Below are positions 1 through 9,424 of a DNA stretch of 64,000 bases, piece after piece. The stretch's first letter is position 1; each line of letters opens with the position of its first letter. The position numbers were made by a program, and so were the translations under genes. The notes under the pieces were generated by a model. It was given only the letters and a program-made list of their open reading frames with translations, was not told where the DNA came from and made no database searches. Source of the DNA: Parasedimentitalea marina (GTDB lineage: Bacteria; Pseudomonadota; Alphaproteobacteria; Rhodobacterales; Rhodobacteraceae); NCBI RefSeq assembly GCF_004006175.1, contig NZ_CP033220.1:62001-126000 (forward strand), in the 5' to 3' direction.

Positions 1-2054
1 GTGGAGGCGGGCAGGGCATCCAGGACATCCGGCTCCACCACATTCAGCCGAGGCGCAGAGAGAAAAGAGACCGCAGCAGGAAACAGCCCTGCGGACCCGA
101 ATTGCATGGTGGTGGCTTTCCCCCGTAAATCCTCATGCAGCAGAGCGGCTCCAATCGAACCTGCGGCAGGCTCAGCCTCAAGTTCAGCCCCCAGCACTGC
201 GAGGAAGCGGCTGTCCAGCAGGGCGACGGCTTCGTCCAGCATGAGAAGGTGGTCGAAGGTTGCCGCGCCATGGATCGCGTCAAGATCGCCAAGGGTGCCA
301 GTGTCAGGGGCTATGCAGGTGACCCGCCCCGGAAATAGGGCTTCGGCAATCTCTATGACCCTGGCAATTTCAGCATCCCCAGCATAGCGCGCCGGGCGGA
401 CGAGGACCTGACCAACATGAATGTCCTGTTGCGGTAGCAGCGAAGAAAGCGCCCTTTCAGAGAGTGCTGGATCCGAGGCCTGCAACACCACTGTCAGCGA
501 CAATTCAGTCTCTAACAAGGGGATATAGGGGGCATCTGGCGCCACCGGGAAGAGATTACGGCTATCATTTGGAGATCGATCCGGGTGGCAGACCACAGCC
601 AGATGCAGCGGTGCCAGCCAATGCCCGTCTGCCTGGGCATCATCCAGGGTGGTCGCACCACTGTCTGCGCGCAACAGCAGCGGCTGGTCCGCCTGCGGTC
701 TGTGGGACTGGGGCAGCGCAACGGACCACAGGGGTTTCAGACTGGTTTTGCTGCACACAAGATACGGGCCAGGGGCCTGTGTATAACCTTTTGGCAGCGC
801 CATGCGGCGGGACACCAGGGCCGCCAGGGAGGGCACGCCATGACAGGGAAGCTGTAGGGTCATGCCGGTACCGCGACTATGGCCCTCTTCTGGATCCAGA
901 GACGCCTGCAGCCATTCCAGCCCTGGGGTTTCGGCCTTATCCTGCGGTGCAGAAACTGCAGTCAGCCCCAGGCCAAAGACCGTTTTCAGCCAGCCCCGGA
1001 ATGCGGGAGAGAACAGCCGTTCTGCACCGGTAGCACCGGCTGTGCGCACAGCCAGGCGGGACACCGCAAATCCGGATCGGGCCGGGCCTGCCGCAAGTTC
1101 GCCCAGCAGGGCTTGGCTGATGCGCCAATACTCATCCATCGGGTTGCTGGCCAGACTGTGCGCCGCCCGCTCTACTGCGTGCAGCCCGCCCCGCAACAGC
1201 GAAGGGAAGGTGATCAGCGCATAGCCCTGTGTCACAGAAAAACTGTCCGACAACTCAAGGAGGACCGGCATAAAGGGATTGATCATAGCAACATCAAGGA
1301 ATGCCGGGCCCTTGACGGGTAGACTGGCGCTCCCGACGGCAACAAAACGGAGGGGGGTAAGGGGATCCGCCTGCCAGGCCCGCAGCATTCCTGGCGCCTC
1401 ATCAGAGCTGTCCTCTTGCCCGGTGAAGACAAAGCGCAAGCGACTCTCATCCGCAAACCAGATGTTCTCAATACAGGCGCGCCCCTTCAGGAAGCAGCCA
1501 GCGACCGGGGAACTCACTGCCCCGTCCATAGGCAAGAAGGCTTCCTCTGGGCTGTCCGGAGACTTCAGGACCGGCGCCTGGGCCGTATTCGCCAAGTCGC
1601 GCGCAACCATCTGGACATAGGTCGAGATCGGTCCGCATGTCTTTGTGGCCTCCTCCGGGGAGGCAAAGCGGCCCAGCTCATAAGAGGCGGCAAACAAGGC
1701 GGTATAGCCAACATTATGTGGTCGCTGATCAGCAGGCTGGCCGGACAGGGGCTCCAGCGTTGTCTGGTCAGGCCCGGCAATGATTGGACTGTCTTGCGCA
1801 ACATCGGCCCCGGGAATCGCAAGGACCTCCCCAGACCCGAAATTCTGAGCCGCAGCATGGGGGCTGAGCACTGTGGTTTTCACGGGCTCCGGCTGCGGGG
1901 GCTGCGGGAAACCCGGACGGCCAAGAACGCGGCCGATCAGCAGGTAATGCTGCTGCGGTGACAGGCCAGACAGAACCGCATCGGGGTAGGTTTGACTGTA
2001 CCAGTCCGGGTCGAAACCGGCCAGCGTTGCTAAATGTTCATCTGTGTCAGACAT
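1..2054 (-). CDS. Glycosyltransferase-like protein, partial (C-terminus beyond window)
   Basis: The minus-strand frame is open from the ATG at 2054 to the window edge, giving at least 684 residues with no stop. A GGAG ribosome site lies 5 nt upstream. Residues 14-45 carry the FDPDWYSQTYPDA...HYLLIGRVLGRPG motif that often precedes glycosyltransferase domains in large alphaproteobacterial polysaccharide proteins. The last 150 visible residues look like the start of a GT-A fold (LSLTVVLQASDPALSER, then LLMLDEAVALLDSRFLAVL, then a G-S-I-G-A-A-L strand). The canonical DxD is not evident in the visible part. It follows kdsD by 101 bp on the same strand and could be its operon partner. The family assignment is inference from weak motifs. 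The downstream half, which would decide it, is missing. Confidence 0.6.
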   Translation of the reverse strand, partial: MSDTDEHLATLAGFDPDWYSQTYPDAVLSGLSPQQHYLLIGRVLGRPGFPQPPQPEPVKTTVLSPHAAAQNFGSGEVLAIPGADVAQDSPIIAGPDQTTLEPLSGQPADQRPHNVGYTALFAASYELGRFASPEEATKTCGPISTYVQMVARDLANTAQAPVLKSPDSPEEAFLPMDGAVSSPVAGCFLKGRACIENIWFADESRLRFVFTGQEDSSDEAPGMLRAWQADPLTPLRFVAVGSASLPVKGPAFLDVAMINPFMPVLLELSDSFSVTQGYALITFPSLLRGGLHAVERAAHSLASNPMDEYWRISQALLGELAAGPARSGFAVSRLAVRTAGATGAERLFSPAFRGWLKTVFGLGLTAVSAPQDKAETPGLEWLQASLDPEEGHSRGTGMTLQLPCHGVPSLAALVSRRMALPKGYTQAPGPYLVCSKTSLKPLWSVALPQSHRPQADQPLLLRADSGATTLDDAQADGHWLAPLHLAVVCHPDRSPNDSRNLFPVAPDAPYIPLLETELSLTVVLQASDPALSERALSSLLPQQDIHVGQVLVRPARYAGDAEIARVIEIAEALFPGRVTCIAPDTGTLGDLDAIHGAATFDHLLMLDEAVALLDSRFLAVLGAELEAEPAAGSIGAALLHEDLRGKATTMQFGSAGLFPAAVSFLSAPRLNVVEPDVLDALPAS

Positions 2055-2110
2055 CGAGACTCCAACTCATCCCTTGCCGGTGCTCTGTGGGCAATTGGCA
2101 TTTCTGGTGC

Positions 2111-2131
2111 GGGCTGGTTTTGAACCAGCCC
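2111..2131. other. Perfect 9-bp hairpin between kdsD and the glycosyltransferase gene
   Basis: GGGCTGGTT and AACCAGCCC are perfect inverted arms around a 3-nt loop (ttg). No T-run follows on the minus strand, the direction of both flanking genes, so it is not a canonical terminator. It could be a processing or attenuation hairpin between two co-directional genes. Confidence 0.4.
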
Positions 2132-2155
2132 ATTTTAAACCGGCCTTTTGTGGTC

Positions 2156-3133
2156 TCACACAAGACCAGCTTTGAGGCAATCATGTATGCGCAAAAGTCC
2201 GATCGGTGCATTGTCTGCATCAACGACGATCAGAGCATTGATCTTGCTTTCGTTCATCAGTCCCAAAGCTTGGGCTGCCATCATCTCCGGGCCAACGGTT
2301 TTAGGGTTAGACGTCGCAACTTCACAGGCCGTGAGGTCCGTAATCCTGTCGATATGACGGCGCAGATCCCCGTCCGAGATCACCCCTGCGACCTTCCCGT
2401 CTGCAACCACGCAGGCAATCCCAAAACCAGCTTCACTCATCTGGATCAGTACCTCTGTCATCGGCAGATCTGGCGCCACGGCTGCGAGAGCGCTGGTCTC
2501 ATGCATCAATTGGCGCACCTGGGCGAGCTGCAGACCCAGCTTCCCCCCAGGATGATTGTTGCGGAACTCTTCTGGTTTAAAGGCGCGTTGCTCCATCAAA
2601 GCCACCGCCAGAGCATCCCCCAGGGCCAAAGTCAGGGTTGTCGACGTGGTTGGCGCCATCCCGATTGCACAGGCTTCCGGTGCGCCCGGAAGGAGCAGAC
2701 GCAGGTCGGCCTGCCGCATGAGCGTGCTGTCCGAGATGCTGGAAATGCCAATCAGGGGAATGTTGAACCGACGTGTATAAGTAATCAGATCACTCAACTC
2801 GCGGGTTTCCCCAGAGTTTGAGATCAGGATGCAGACATCATCCTTGGTGATCATGCCCAGATCGCCGTGGCTTGCCTCGGAGGCATGCACAAAATAGGCC
2901 GTTGTCCCGGTAGAGGCCAAGGTGGCTGCCAGCTTGCGGCCAATATGGCCTGACTTCCCGATGCCGGACACAATCACGCGCCCCCGGCTGGCCAGAATGC
3001 AGCGCACAGCAGGTGCAAGATCCGCTGGCAGATTGTCTCTCATACAGGCAATGGCGGTGCTTTCGATGTCCAGCACCCGGGCGGCTGTCCGCAAAATTCC
3101 CGAGGCATCCTGTGCCATCTTATCCTGAGGCAT
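2156..3133 (-). CDS. kdsD: Arabinose-5-phosphate isomerase (KdsD/KpsF family)
   Basis: The 325-residue protein has the family layout: a SIS sugar-isomerase domain at about 45-175 with the motif VSGIGKSGHIGRK (55-67) and the EASHGDLGMI segment, followed by a tandem CBS pair at about 205-325. The family converts D-ribulose 5-phosphate to D-arabinose 5-phosphate, the first step to Kdo, in the cytoplasm. Kdo is needed for LPS and for the lipid linker of ABC-exported (KpsMTE-type) capsules. Such an exporter lies at 14.4-17.2 kb, so this is probably the capsule-specific KpsF-like paralogue. The ATG at 3133 has GGAGA 7 nt upstream. Length is normal and the frame is intact. Confidence 0.93.
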   Translation of the reverse strand: MPQDKMAQDASGILRTAARVLDIESTAIACMRDNLPADLAPAVRCILASRGRVIVSGIGKSGHIGRKLAATLASTGTTAYFVHASEASHGDLGMITKDDVCILISNSGETRELSDLITYTRRFNIPLIGISSISDSTLMRQADLRLLLPGAPEACAIGMAPTTSTTLTLALGDALAVALMEQRAFKPEEFRNNHPGGKLGLQLAQVRQLMHETSALAAVAPDLPMTEVLIQMSEAGFGIACVVADGKVAGVISDGDLRRHIDRITDLTACEVATSNPKTVGPEMMAAQALGLMNESKINALIVVDADNAPIGLLRIHDCLKAGLV

Positions 3134-3169
3134 ATAGCTCTCCGTGGTTACGTTTAAGTCGCAAGTGCA

Positions 3170-3192
3170 TTTGAAGTAAATATTACTTCAAA
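3170..3192. promoter_or_regulatory. 10-bp inverted repeat in the kdsD / glycosyltransferase divergent region
   Basis: TTTGAAGTAA and TTACTTCAAA form perfect arms around the 3-nt spacer ATA, in the 248-bp region between two divergently transcribed genes. A smaller dyad (TGAC-N4-GTCA) follows at 3197-3208. The symmetry and position suit a dimeric regulator site. No regulator gene is visible nearby, so the role is inferred. Confidence 0.45.
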
Positions 3193-3381
3193 TCAATGAC
3201 ATACGTCAATTTCAATCGGTTCAAGTGGAAGGGGGTGACCTGAAAGAAATAATGAAATTGCCCTCGCAAAGCCAAGCGTAGAACATTATACAGGCTGCAT
3301 GCCAAGTTGCAACACGCAGCGGCGCGCGGACAGAGAGAAGCCTTGTGGGGTCTCTCGCTGTCAATTCAAGGGTATACTGCT

Positions 3382-4103
3382 ATGACGCATTTTACAGAGA
3401 AGACATTGAAGATTTTTGTTGGGTGGGATTCCGGGAAGATATTGCCTGGCAGGTCTGTCGCCATTCCATCACCCGCCACACCCGCGGTGATGTGGAGATT
3501 TACCCACTCAAACAGCCAACGCTACGAGAACTGGGCCTTTATACAAGGACCGCAGACAAAGCCACGACCGAATTCTCGATCACCCGCTTCCTGACGCCTT
3601 ATCTTGCGGCGCATGATGGCTGGTCAATCTTTGTCGACTGCGACTTTCTGCTCTCCGGTGATGTGACCAAATTGCTCGATATCGTGTCCAGCGATAAGGC
3701 CCTTTATTGCGTGCAGCACGATTACACACCGGCCAATGCTGTCAAGATGGACGGTAAAGAGCAAACAACCTACCCACGCAAGAACTGGTCCTCCTTCATG
3801 GCCTTCAATGGGGCTCATCCCAAGGTCAAGGCGCTGACACCGGCTGTGGTCAATTCCTCCAGTCCCGCCTACCTGCACCGGTTCAACTGGCTGGAAGACG
3901 AAGATATGGGCGCTTTGGATCTGGAATGGAACTTCCTCGAAGGGGAATATGCAAAGCCGGATCAAATGCCCATGTGCGTGCATTACACCAATGGCGGCCC
4001 TTGGTTTGAGAATTGGCAAGACGTTGATTTTGGAAACGAGTGGCGCACAGAACGCGATATGTATCTCGCCAGCACTCAGGCTTCGGAGCAGGCTGCCGAA
4101 TAG
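3382..4103 (+). CDS. GT-A-fold glycosyltransferase-like protein (one frameshift)
   Basis: A protein of about 240 residues. The N-terminus MTHFTEKTLKIFVGWDS and the rest (REDIAWQVCRHSI onward) sit in two frames. They join if one C is restored near 3432 (tccggg to tcccggg). FVDCDFLLSGD at about residue 85 resembles the DxD metal/nucleotide-sugar motif of GT8-like enzymes, and the FVGWD start fits their first strand. The ATG at 3382 has AAGGG 9 nt upstream. It leads a plus-strand run of sugar-modifying genes, with the next start 52 bp on. Donor and acceptor are unknown. Glycosyltransferase is the best reading but the exact family is not certain. Confidence 0.65.
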
Positions 4104-4155
4104 GCCCCGCCTGCCTCCAGAACAGCCCGCAGACCCAGCCGGAGGATCGCCGCCG

Positions 4156-5040
4156 ATGATTGACTATGACCGTTTGAAACAGCAATTTTCCGCCGCTCAG
4201 CAGACCTGGGCTGCGGCTGACCCGTTTCCCTATTGCACCTTCGAGGGCTTTCTCGCGCTCCCCCGGGCGCAGCAGATTGCCGATGATTTCCCCGCCGTCA
4301 TGGCCAAGATCAGCAAACCTCTGAAACGCCATCACGATGTCGAACAGAAGCGCGGCGTGCCGGATCTCAGCCTGATGTCCGAGACCCAGCAGCAGTTTTT
4401 CGACCAGATCCTGGGCCCCGAATTCATCGCCTTTCTGGAACAGCTCACCGGGATTTCACCGCTGTATCCGGATCCGGATCTGGCCGGCGGCGGATTGCAT
4501 GAAATCTACACCGGCGGGTTTCTCAACACCCATGCCGATTTCAACTTTCACCCCAAGACCGGCAAGCACCGCTGCCTGAACCTGATCCTCTATCTCAATG
4601 CCGACTGGCAGGAGGACTGGCACGGCCAGCTTGAACTGTGGTCCGAAAACCTGGACGGCGAACCGGTACGGGTTGCACCGACACTGAACACTGCGGCGCT
4701 GTTTCGCACCACCGAAACCTCGTGGCATGGTCACCCCAAGCCGCTGGCCTGCCCCGAGCACGTCAGCCGCCGCTCGCTGGCGGTCTATTACTACACCGAC
4801 TGGCCCGAGGGGCTGGAGCAGCGCGCCAAGACCACCTATGTGCTGACCCCGGATCAGCAACAGGACCTGCGTCAGGACCTGCTGGCGGGCTGGGATCAGA
4901 TCGCCGATGCCGATGCCGCCTGCCGACTGGCCCGGCGCTATCAGCCCCGCCATGTGCGCCAGACCTACGAGGCGCTGCTGGCCGAAAAGGCGTCGACGGC
5001 CGGGTCCGCTGCCGCCTCTGACACAGACCAACCCGGGTAG
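4156..5040 (+). CDS. 2-oxoglutarate/Fe(II) oxygenase family protein
   Basis: The intact 294-residue protein shows the double-stranded beta-helix signature of Fe(II)/2OG dioxygenases: HAD at 126-128 (His and Asp ligands), a GQLELW strand at 158-163, a distal His at 191 (TSWHGHP) and an Arg at 205 ([10 protein letters not shown]) placed to bind the 2OG carboxylate. It resembles the prolyl-4-hydroxylase-like 2OG enzymes often found in glycan clusters. Those enzymes hydroxylate a substrate using O2 and 2OG. The neighbours suggest a sugar, glycolipid or small peptide substrate, but this is inference. GGAGG lies 10 nt before the ATG. A longer ATG in the same frame at 3949 is rejected because it sits inside the upstream gene. 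Confidence 0.8.
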   Translation: MIDYDRLKQQFSAAQQTWAAADPFPYCTFEGFLALPRAQQIADDFPAVMAKISKPLKRHHDVEQKRGVPDLSLMSETQQQFFDQILGPEFIAFLEQLTGISPLYPDPDLAGGGLHEIYTGGFLNTHADFNFHPKTGKHRCLNLILYLNADWQEDWHGQLELWSENLDGEPVRVAPTLNTAALFRTTETSWHGHPKPLACPEHVSRRSLAVYYYTDWPEGLEQRAKTTYVLTPDQQQDLRQDLLAGWDQIADADAACRLARRYQPRHVRQTYEALLAEKASTAGSAAASDTDQPG

Positions 5041-5050
5041 GATTATACGA

Positions 5051-6186
5051 ATGACACGCATTCTGGTCACCGGCGGCGCCGGTTTCATTGGCTCTCATCT
5101 GGTGCCCGCGCTGCTGGCCCAGGGCCACGAGCTGCGCATTCTGGACAGCCTCAGCCCGCAAATTCACGGCGCGGTGCCTGAAGGCACCGGCTGGCTCAAT
5201 GCCACCCCGGGCTGGAGTTCCAGCGCGGCAGCGTCACGGTACGCGAAGACCTGGCCCGCGCCATCGACGGCATCGAGGCCATCGTGCACCTGGCCTCGGA
5301 AACCGGCACCGGGCAATCGATGTATGAAATCAGCCGCTATGCCCAGGAAAACGTGCAGGGCACCGCCGAGCTGATGCAGGTGCTGGCCACCACCCCCGGC
5401 CATGCGGTGCAGCGGGTGCTGCTGGCCTCATCCCGGTCGGTCTATGGCGAAGGCGCCTATCTGCGCGCCTCGGACGGTCAGCGTCTGACCCCGGCGGCGC
5501 GCAGTGCCGCCGCCCTGAAGAGCCACCAGTGGGATCCCACCTGCCCGGATAGCGGCGAAGTGCTGCAGCTGGTTGCCACCCGCGAAGAGGACCGCACCGC
5601 GCCGTCGTCGATCTATGCGGCGACCAAGCTGATGCAAGAGGATCTTTTGCGCATCACCTGTGACAGCACCGGCATTGGCTACGGCATCCTGCGGTTGCAG
5701 AATGTCTACGGCGAAGGCCAGTCGCTGAAAAACCCCTATACCGGCATCCTGTCGATCTTCTCGACCAAGATCCGCCGCGGGCTGGAACTGCCGATTTTTG
5801 AGGACGGGCTGGAAAGCCGTGACTTCGTGCATGTCTCGGATGTGGCGGCGGCCTTTGCAGCGGCGCTGGCGCGCCCCAAGGCGCCCGATACGGTGATCAA
5901 TGTCGGCTCGGGCCGCGCCACCTCGGTGCTTGAGATGGCCACGGCGCTGGCGCGCGCCTTTGACGCCACCCCCAACACCCGGATCACCGGCGAGTACCGG
6001 CTGGGCGACATCCGCCACAACGCCGCCGACATCACCCGCCTGCATGATGTTCTGGGCCTGGAGCCGCAAATCGACCTGCAACAGGGTCTGAACCGCTTTG
6101 CCACCTGGGTGCAGGACCAGCCGCTGCCCGAAGACCTGCTGGCCCAGGCCAATGCCGAACTCAAAGCCCGGAATATGATGGGATGA
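5051..6186 (+). CDS. NAD-dependent nucleotide-sugar epimerase/dehydratase (SDR), one frameshift
   Basis: An extended SDR of about 378 residues. It has the Rossmann start [16 protein letters not shown], a SSRSVYGEG strand with the catalytic Ser/Thr region, YAATK as the catalytic YxxxK, and the [11 protein letters not shown] and DFVHVSDVA blocks of sugar epimerases. The first 54 residues are in another frame. One missing base near 5210 (ggctggag for ggcctggag) restores [15 protein letters not shown]. The length and the insert around [13 protein letters not shown] resemble dTDP-L-rhamnose 4-epimerase-like proteins. With rmlCBDA on the same replicon this suggests a modified deoxysugar such as a 6-deoxytalose, but the substrate is not proven. 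Confidence 0.82.
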
Positions 6187-6236
6187 GATTGAACGCCGCA
6201 ACACCAGCGATCAAACACGGATAAAGGTTAAACCCA

Positions 6237-7754
6237 ATGTCACTTTTTCAATTCTCTTCGCAAGAAGCCTCCCAAAACATTCGAAAAAATCGTAGCAGCC
6301 GCTGGCCGGATGGACGGCGTAAAAACGAAACCCGACTGACTGGTTTTGCCGATGTAACGGTCACCCCCACCTTCAGCTTTGATACGGCTGACAAGATTCT
6401 GACAATCGGCTCCTGTTTTGCACGGGAGATTGAAAAACGTCTGGCCTCGCTGGGATTTACACTGCCTGCTCTCGACATCGAGATTCCGCAGGAAGAACGG
6501 ATCCGGCAGACCGCCAATAGCATCCTAAACAAATACACTGTTCATTCGATGGAAAACGAAATCCGCTGGGGATTTGAAGACGTCGGCATCCCCTTTCAAG
6601 ATTTTTTTCTACGCGGAGGAGAAGACACCTGGCATGACGCGCAGATGGTGCCCAACCTGCCCCCCGTCAGTTTTGAACGGGTAACCGAGCGACGCCGGAT
6701 GGTGTCAAAAATGATGTCTCGGCTCCCAGAATGCCGGATTGTCGTCATTACCCTTGGCCTTGTTGAAGCCTGGTACGACAGCAAGACAGAGATGTTCTTG
6801 AATGCCATGCCTCCTGCCTTCGCCATAAAGGAAGAACCCCAGCGCTTTCAGCTGAGAACGTTGGATCTTGATGAAATCGTTGCCTCCCTGGAGCGAATCC
6901 ATGGGTTGATCACCCGGTACGGGCATCCTGACTTCAAAATGCTGATCACGGTATCTCCGGTTCCGTTCAAGGCCACAATGACCGGAACTGATGCACTGAT
7001 CGCCAACACCTACGGCAAAAGTGTGCAACGGGCCGCCGCCGAAGTGTTCAATGCACGCCATGACAACGTCAATTACTTCCCCAGCTATGAAATGGTGACC
7101 CTGTCCGAGCGGGCGGCGGCATATGAGGCCGACAACATTCACGTCACACGGCCCATGGTCGAACACATTATGGCAACTGTCGTAGCGGCATACGCCCCCA
7201 GCGTCAGCCTGTCTAAAGCTGAGGAGCCGCGGCCAGAAAATGATCGAGACCGGGAAAAGTCCAACACCCGCAGTGGCCTGCTGTTGGAAGCCAAACAAAA
7301 TCTATCCGATGGGAATTTCGAATCTGCCATTACCAATCTGAGCAGTCTGCTCTATCGCTTTTCCAACAAGCTGCGCCCCGCACAGCTTGCCAACGCTCAT
7401 CTGAAATTGGGTGTTGCCCTGTTTCGGACCAAACAAGCGAATGAAGCTGTCCAGCAACTAAAGATAGCAAAAAAACTGAACCCAGAGCACCCCAACACCA
7501 CATATTATCTTGGCTTAGGCTTGGCGCGTCTCAAGCAGGACGATAGAGCCCTGGATATGTTCCGTGAAGCCCTACGCCTGGACAGCTCGGTTCCGGATCA
7601 CCATTGGCGCCTGGGCAAACAGCTGATGAACATGCAGCAAGAAGATGAAGCCCTCACACATCTCAGAAATGCTCTCGCTCTGGCTCCCGACCACAAGGGG
7701 GCAAAGGCAGCACTGGATGAGCATGCACGAAATGCACCCAACCCCACATCTTAA
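6237..7754 (+). CDS. GSCFA-domain protein with C-terminal TPR repeats
   Basis: A 505-residue protein. The GSCFA family signature TIGSCFAREIE spans 56-66. The domain continues to about 310, with IVVITLGLVEAWYD and the TVSPVPFKAT strand typical of this SGNH-like fold. Residues about 340-500 form three or four TPR units (LKLGVALFRTKQANEAVQQL; YYLGLGLARLKQDDRALDMF; HWRLGKQLMNMQQEDEALTH). GSCFA proteins are poorly characterised and recur beside polysaccharide genes. An esterase or acyl-transfer role is inferred from the SGNH relationship. AAAGG lies upstream of the ATG. Its codon use is less GC-biased than its neighbours, so it may have a separate origin. Confidence 0.85.
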   Translation: MSLFQFSSQEASQNIRKNRSSRWPDGRRKNETRLTGFADVTVTPTFSFDTADKILTIGSCFAREIEKRLASLGFTLPALDIEIPQEERIRQTANSILNKYTVHSMENEIRWGFEDVGIPFQDFFLRGGEDTWHDAQMVPNLPPVSFERVTERRRMVSKMMSRLPECRIVVITLGLVEAWYDSKTEMFLNAMPPAFAIKEEPQRFQLRTLDLDEIVASLERIHGLITRYGHPDFKMLITVSPVPFKATMTGTDALIANTYGKSVQRAAAEVFNARHDNVNYFPSYEMVTLSERAAAYEADNIHVTRPMVEHIMATVVAAYAPSVSLSKAEEPRPENDRDREKSNTRSGLLLEAKQNLSDGNFESAITNLSSLLYRFSNKLRPAQLANAHLKLGVALFRTKQANEAVQQLKIAKKLNPEHPNTTYYLGLGLARLKQDDRALDMFREALRLDSSVPDHHWRLGKQLMNMQQEDEALTHLRNALALAPDHKGAKAALDEHARNAPNPTS

Positions 7755-7792
7755 AGATTGCGGACAAGCCCAGGGACGGCGAGTGAAGACGA

Positions 7793-7942
7793 ATGACATT
7801 GCAAACAGGGGCGCGTGAAATGGCAGCCACAGAAAAGGCTCAGATCAATGACGGCAGTAGCGTCATGAAGGCGACTGCCTGTGCTGATGCCGCCACCGCC
7901 CGTACAACAACGGCCCGAACCACGATGGGACATGTGACATGA
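7793..7942 (+). CDS. Possible 49-residue small ORF coupled to the sulfotransferase
   Basis: The reading frame ATG 7793 to TGA 7942 overlaps the next start by ATGA (7939-7942), as in translationally coupled genes, and fills an otherwise empty 184-bp gap. The peptide is Ala/Thr rich (residues 25-45 contain KATACADAATARTTTARTT) with no signal or known motif. It may be a real coupling leader, a decayed gene tail, or chance. Confidence 0.25.
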   Translation: MTLQTGAREMAATEKAQINDGSSVMKATACADAATARTTTARTTMGHVT

Positions 7943-8715
7943 CCACTGCTGAAACCGCGACCGGGGTGATCTGGCTGGCCTCCTACCCCAAATCCGGCAA
8001 CACCTGGCTGCGGGAAATCCTGACCAATATCCTCTCGCCCAAGGGCACCAAACGCGGCGAGGCCATCCCCTCGTTCCAGAAGGACTGGCCCGGCGATATC
8101 CCGCACTACCAGATCCGTGGTCAGGCGGTGCATCTGATGAAGACCCACCTGCACCCCGGGCATGCGCGGATGGACAATTGCCCCTTGCCCACCGCCGGCG
8201 CCATCACCATCCGCCGCCATCCGTTGGATGTGCTGCTGTCGGCGCTGAACTATGCCAAGATCAAGGAAAAGGCGCAGGTCTTTCTCGATCAGGAAATCAA
8301 GCCGGTGGAACAGATCATCGCCGATGGCGAGTTTTCCCATTACATCGACCAGTTTCGCGATACCGACGGGTTTTCCTGGTTCGCCGGACCAGCGGGCGAA
8401 CTGTCACTGCACCGGCAGCGCTGGCAGGCGGCCTGCATCGATCTGGCCTATCATGAAATCTGCTATGAAGACCTGTTTGCGGATCCCGAGGCCGGGATCC
8501 GCGCCCTGCTGGACTTTCTGCAGATCGATGCCAGCGCCGAGGAGATCTCCAGAATCTATGAACGCGCGGACCGGCGCACAGCGCAGAACGGCACCTTCTT
8601 CTGGAAACGGCGCGCCTATAATTTCCAGGACCTGCTGCCGCCCGAGCTGATTGCCGAATTCCACGAAAAATACAGCCCCCAGCTGACCGCGCTTGACTAC
8701 CCCACTGCGCCCTGA
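7939..8715 (+). CDS. Sulfotransferase family protein
   Basis: An intact 258-residue cytosolic-type sulfotransferase. The 5'-phosphosulfate-binding loop is YPKSGNTWLR (16-25). The 3'-phosphate-binding segment is IRRHPLDVLLSALNYAK (about 91-107), with a conserved Arg and Ser, and FFWKRRAYNFQDLL near the end resembles the family's C-terminal PAPS contact. The family moves a sulfuryl group from PAPS to a hydroxyl. Set among glycan genes, the acceptor is probably an exopolysaccharide or glycolipid. No PAPS synthesis genes are in the window. It is first of three consecutive sulfotransferase-type genes. Confidence 0.88.
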   Translation: MTTAETATGVIWLASYPKSGNTWLREILTNILSPKGTKRGEAIPSFQKDWPGDIPHYQIRGQAVHLMKTHLHPGHARMDNCPLPTAGAITIRRHPLDVLLSALNYAKIKEKAQVFLDQEIKPVEQIIADGEFSHYIDQFRDTDGFSWFAGPAGELSLHRQRWQAACIDLAYHEICYEDLFADPEAGIRALLDFLQIDASAEEISRIYERADRRTAQNGTFFWKRRAYNFQDLLPPELIAEFHEKYSPQLTALDYPTAP

Positions 8716-8757
8716 AACAGGCTAGGCCGAGTGCCCGACAACAAGGACCAAACCAAG

Positions 8758-9391
8758 ATGAGCAATGCACAGCCCAACCCTGGCTATACCGTGCTGAACG
8801 ACGCCCCTGCGGCGAGGTTGCAACTATCGGCGCCACCGGGCTGGGCCGTTCGGGCACCACCATGCTGGCGCGCACCCTGTTTGAAATCGGCCTGCCGATG
8901 TGGGATCGGCTGACGCCAAGAACCTGCGAAGACAAGGTGATCCAGAAGCAGCTCAAGGCACGCGATCATGACGCCTTTGCCGACCTGTGCAGCAGCCGCA
9001 GTGCCCAGACCCCGCGCTGGGGTTCAAATGTCCGGCCCTGCGCAACCAGATGCAGGGCTGTGTGCCGCTGATGCAGGGCGCCCGCTTTGTGGTGGTGTTC
9101 CGCGACATGCTGGCGGTGGCCCTGCGCAACAACCTGTCGATGGGGCGCGAACAGCTCGAGGCGCTGGAGCGGGCCGAACAGGGCTATCGCCGACTGATAA
9201 AGGAGATCCAGCGGCTCGAAGCGCCGGTGCTGCTGCTGTCTTATGAAAAGGCCCTGCAGCACCCAGAGACCCTGGTCACCACCCTGGCCGATTTCAGTGG
9301 CCTGCCGGTCAGCCCCGAACGCGCCGCCGAGATCGCCGCCAGCACCATCCGCAATGCCGATCCGCGCTATCAGGGCACCCAGGCAGGGTAG
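8758..9391 (+). CDS. Sulfotransferase-like P-loop protein (two frameshifts)
   Basis: Three frames combine into about 211 residues. The start is MSNAQPNPGYTVLND. The PAPS loop GATGLGRSGTTMLART follows after restoring one base near 8812. The remainder, FKCPALRNQ to the end, follows after one missing T near 9024. RFVVVFRDMLAVALRNN resembles the 3'-phosphate-binding region, although the usual Arg-Asp-Pro is RDM here. LLLSYEKALQHPETLV is the typical second-half block of bacterial sulfotransferases. The total length with two restored bases is a whole number of codons. It is short for the family and divergent from its neighbours, so the activity is uncertain. Confidence 0.68.
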
Positions 9392-9424
9392 CCCCCGAAC
9401 CGGAGAGAGAGTTTCCGAGGCCCC

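Noticed and set aside
1-2045. Several plus-strand reading frames over the first 2 kb (for example 464-1033, 862-1224, 1416-1961)
   Set aside because: They are antisense to one continuous minus-strand frame with glycosyltransferase features, and their translations show no domain or signal.
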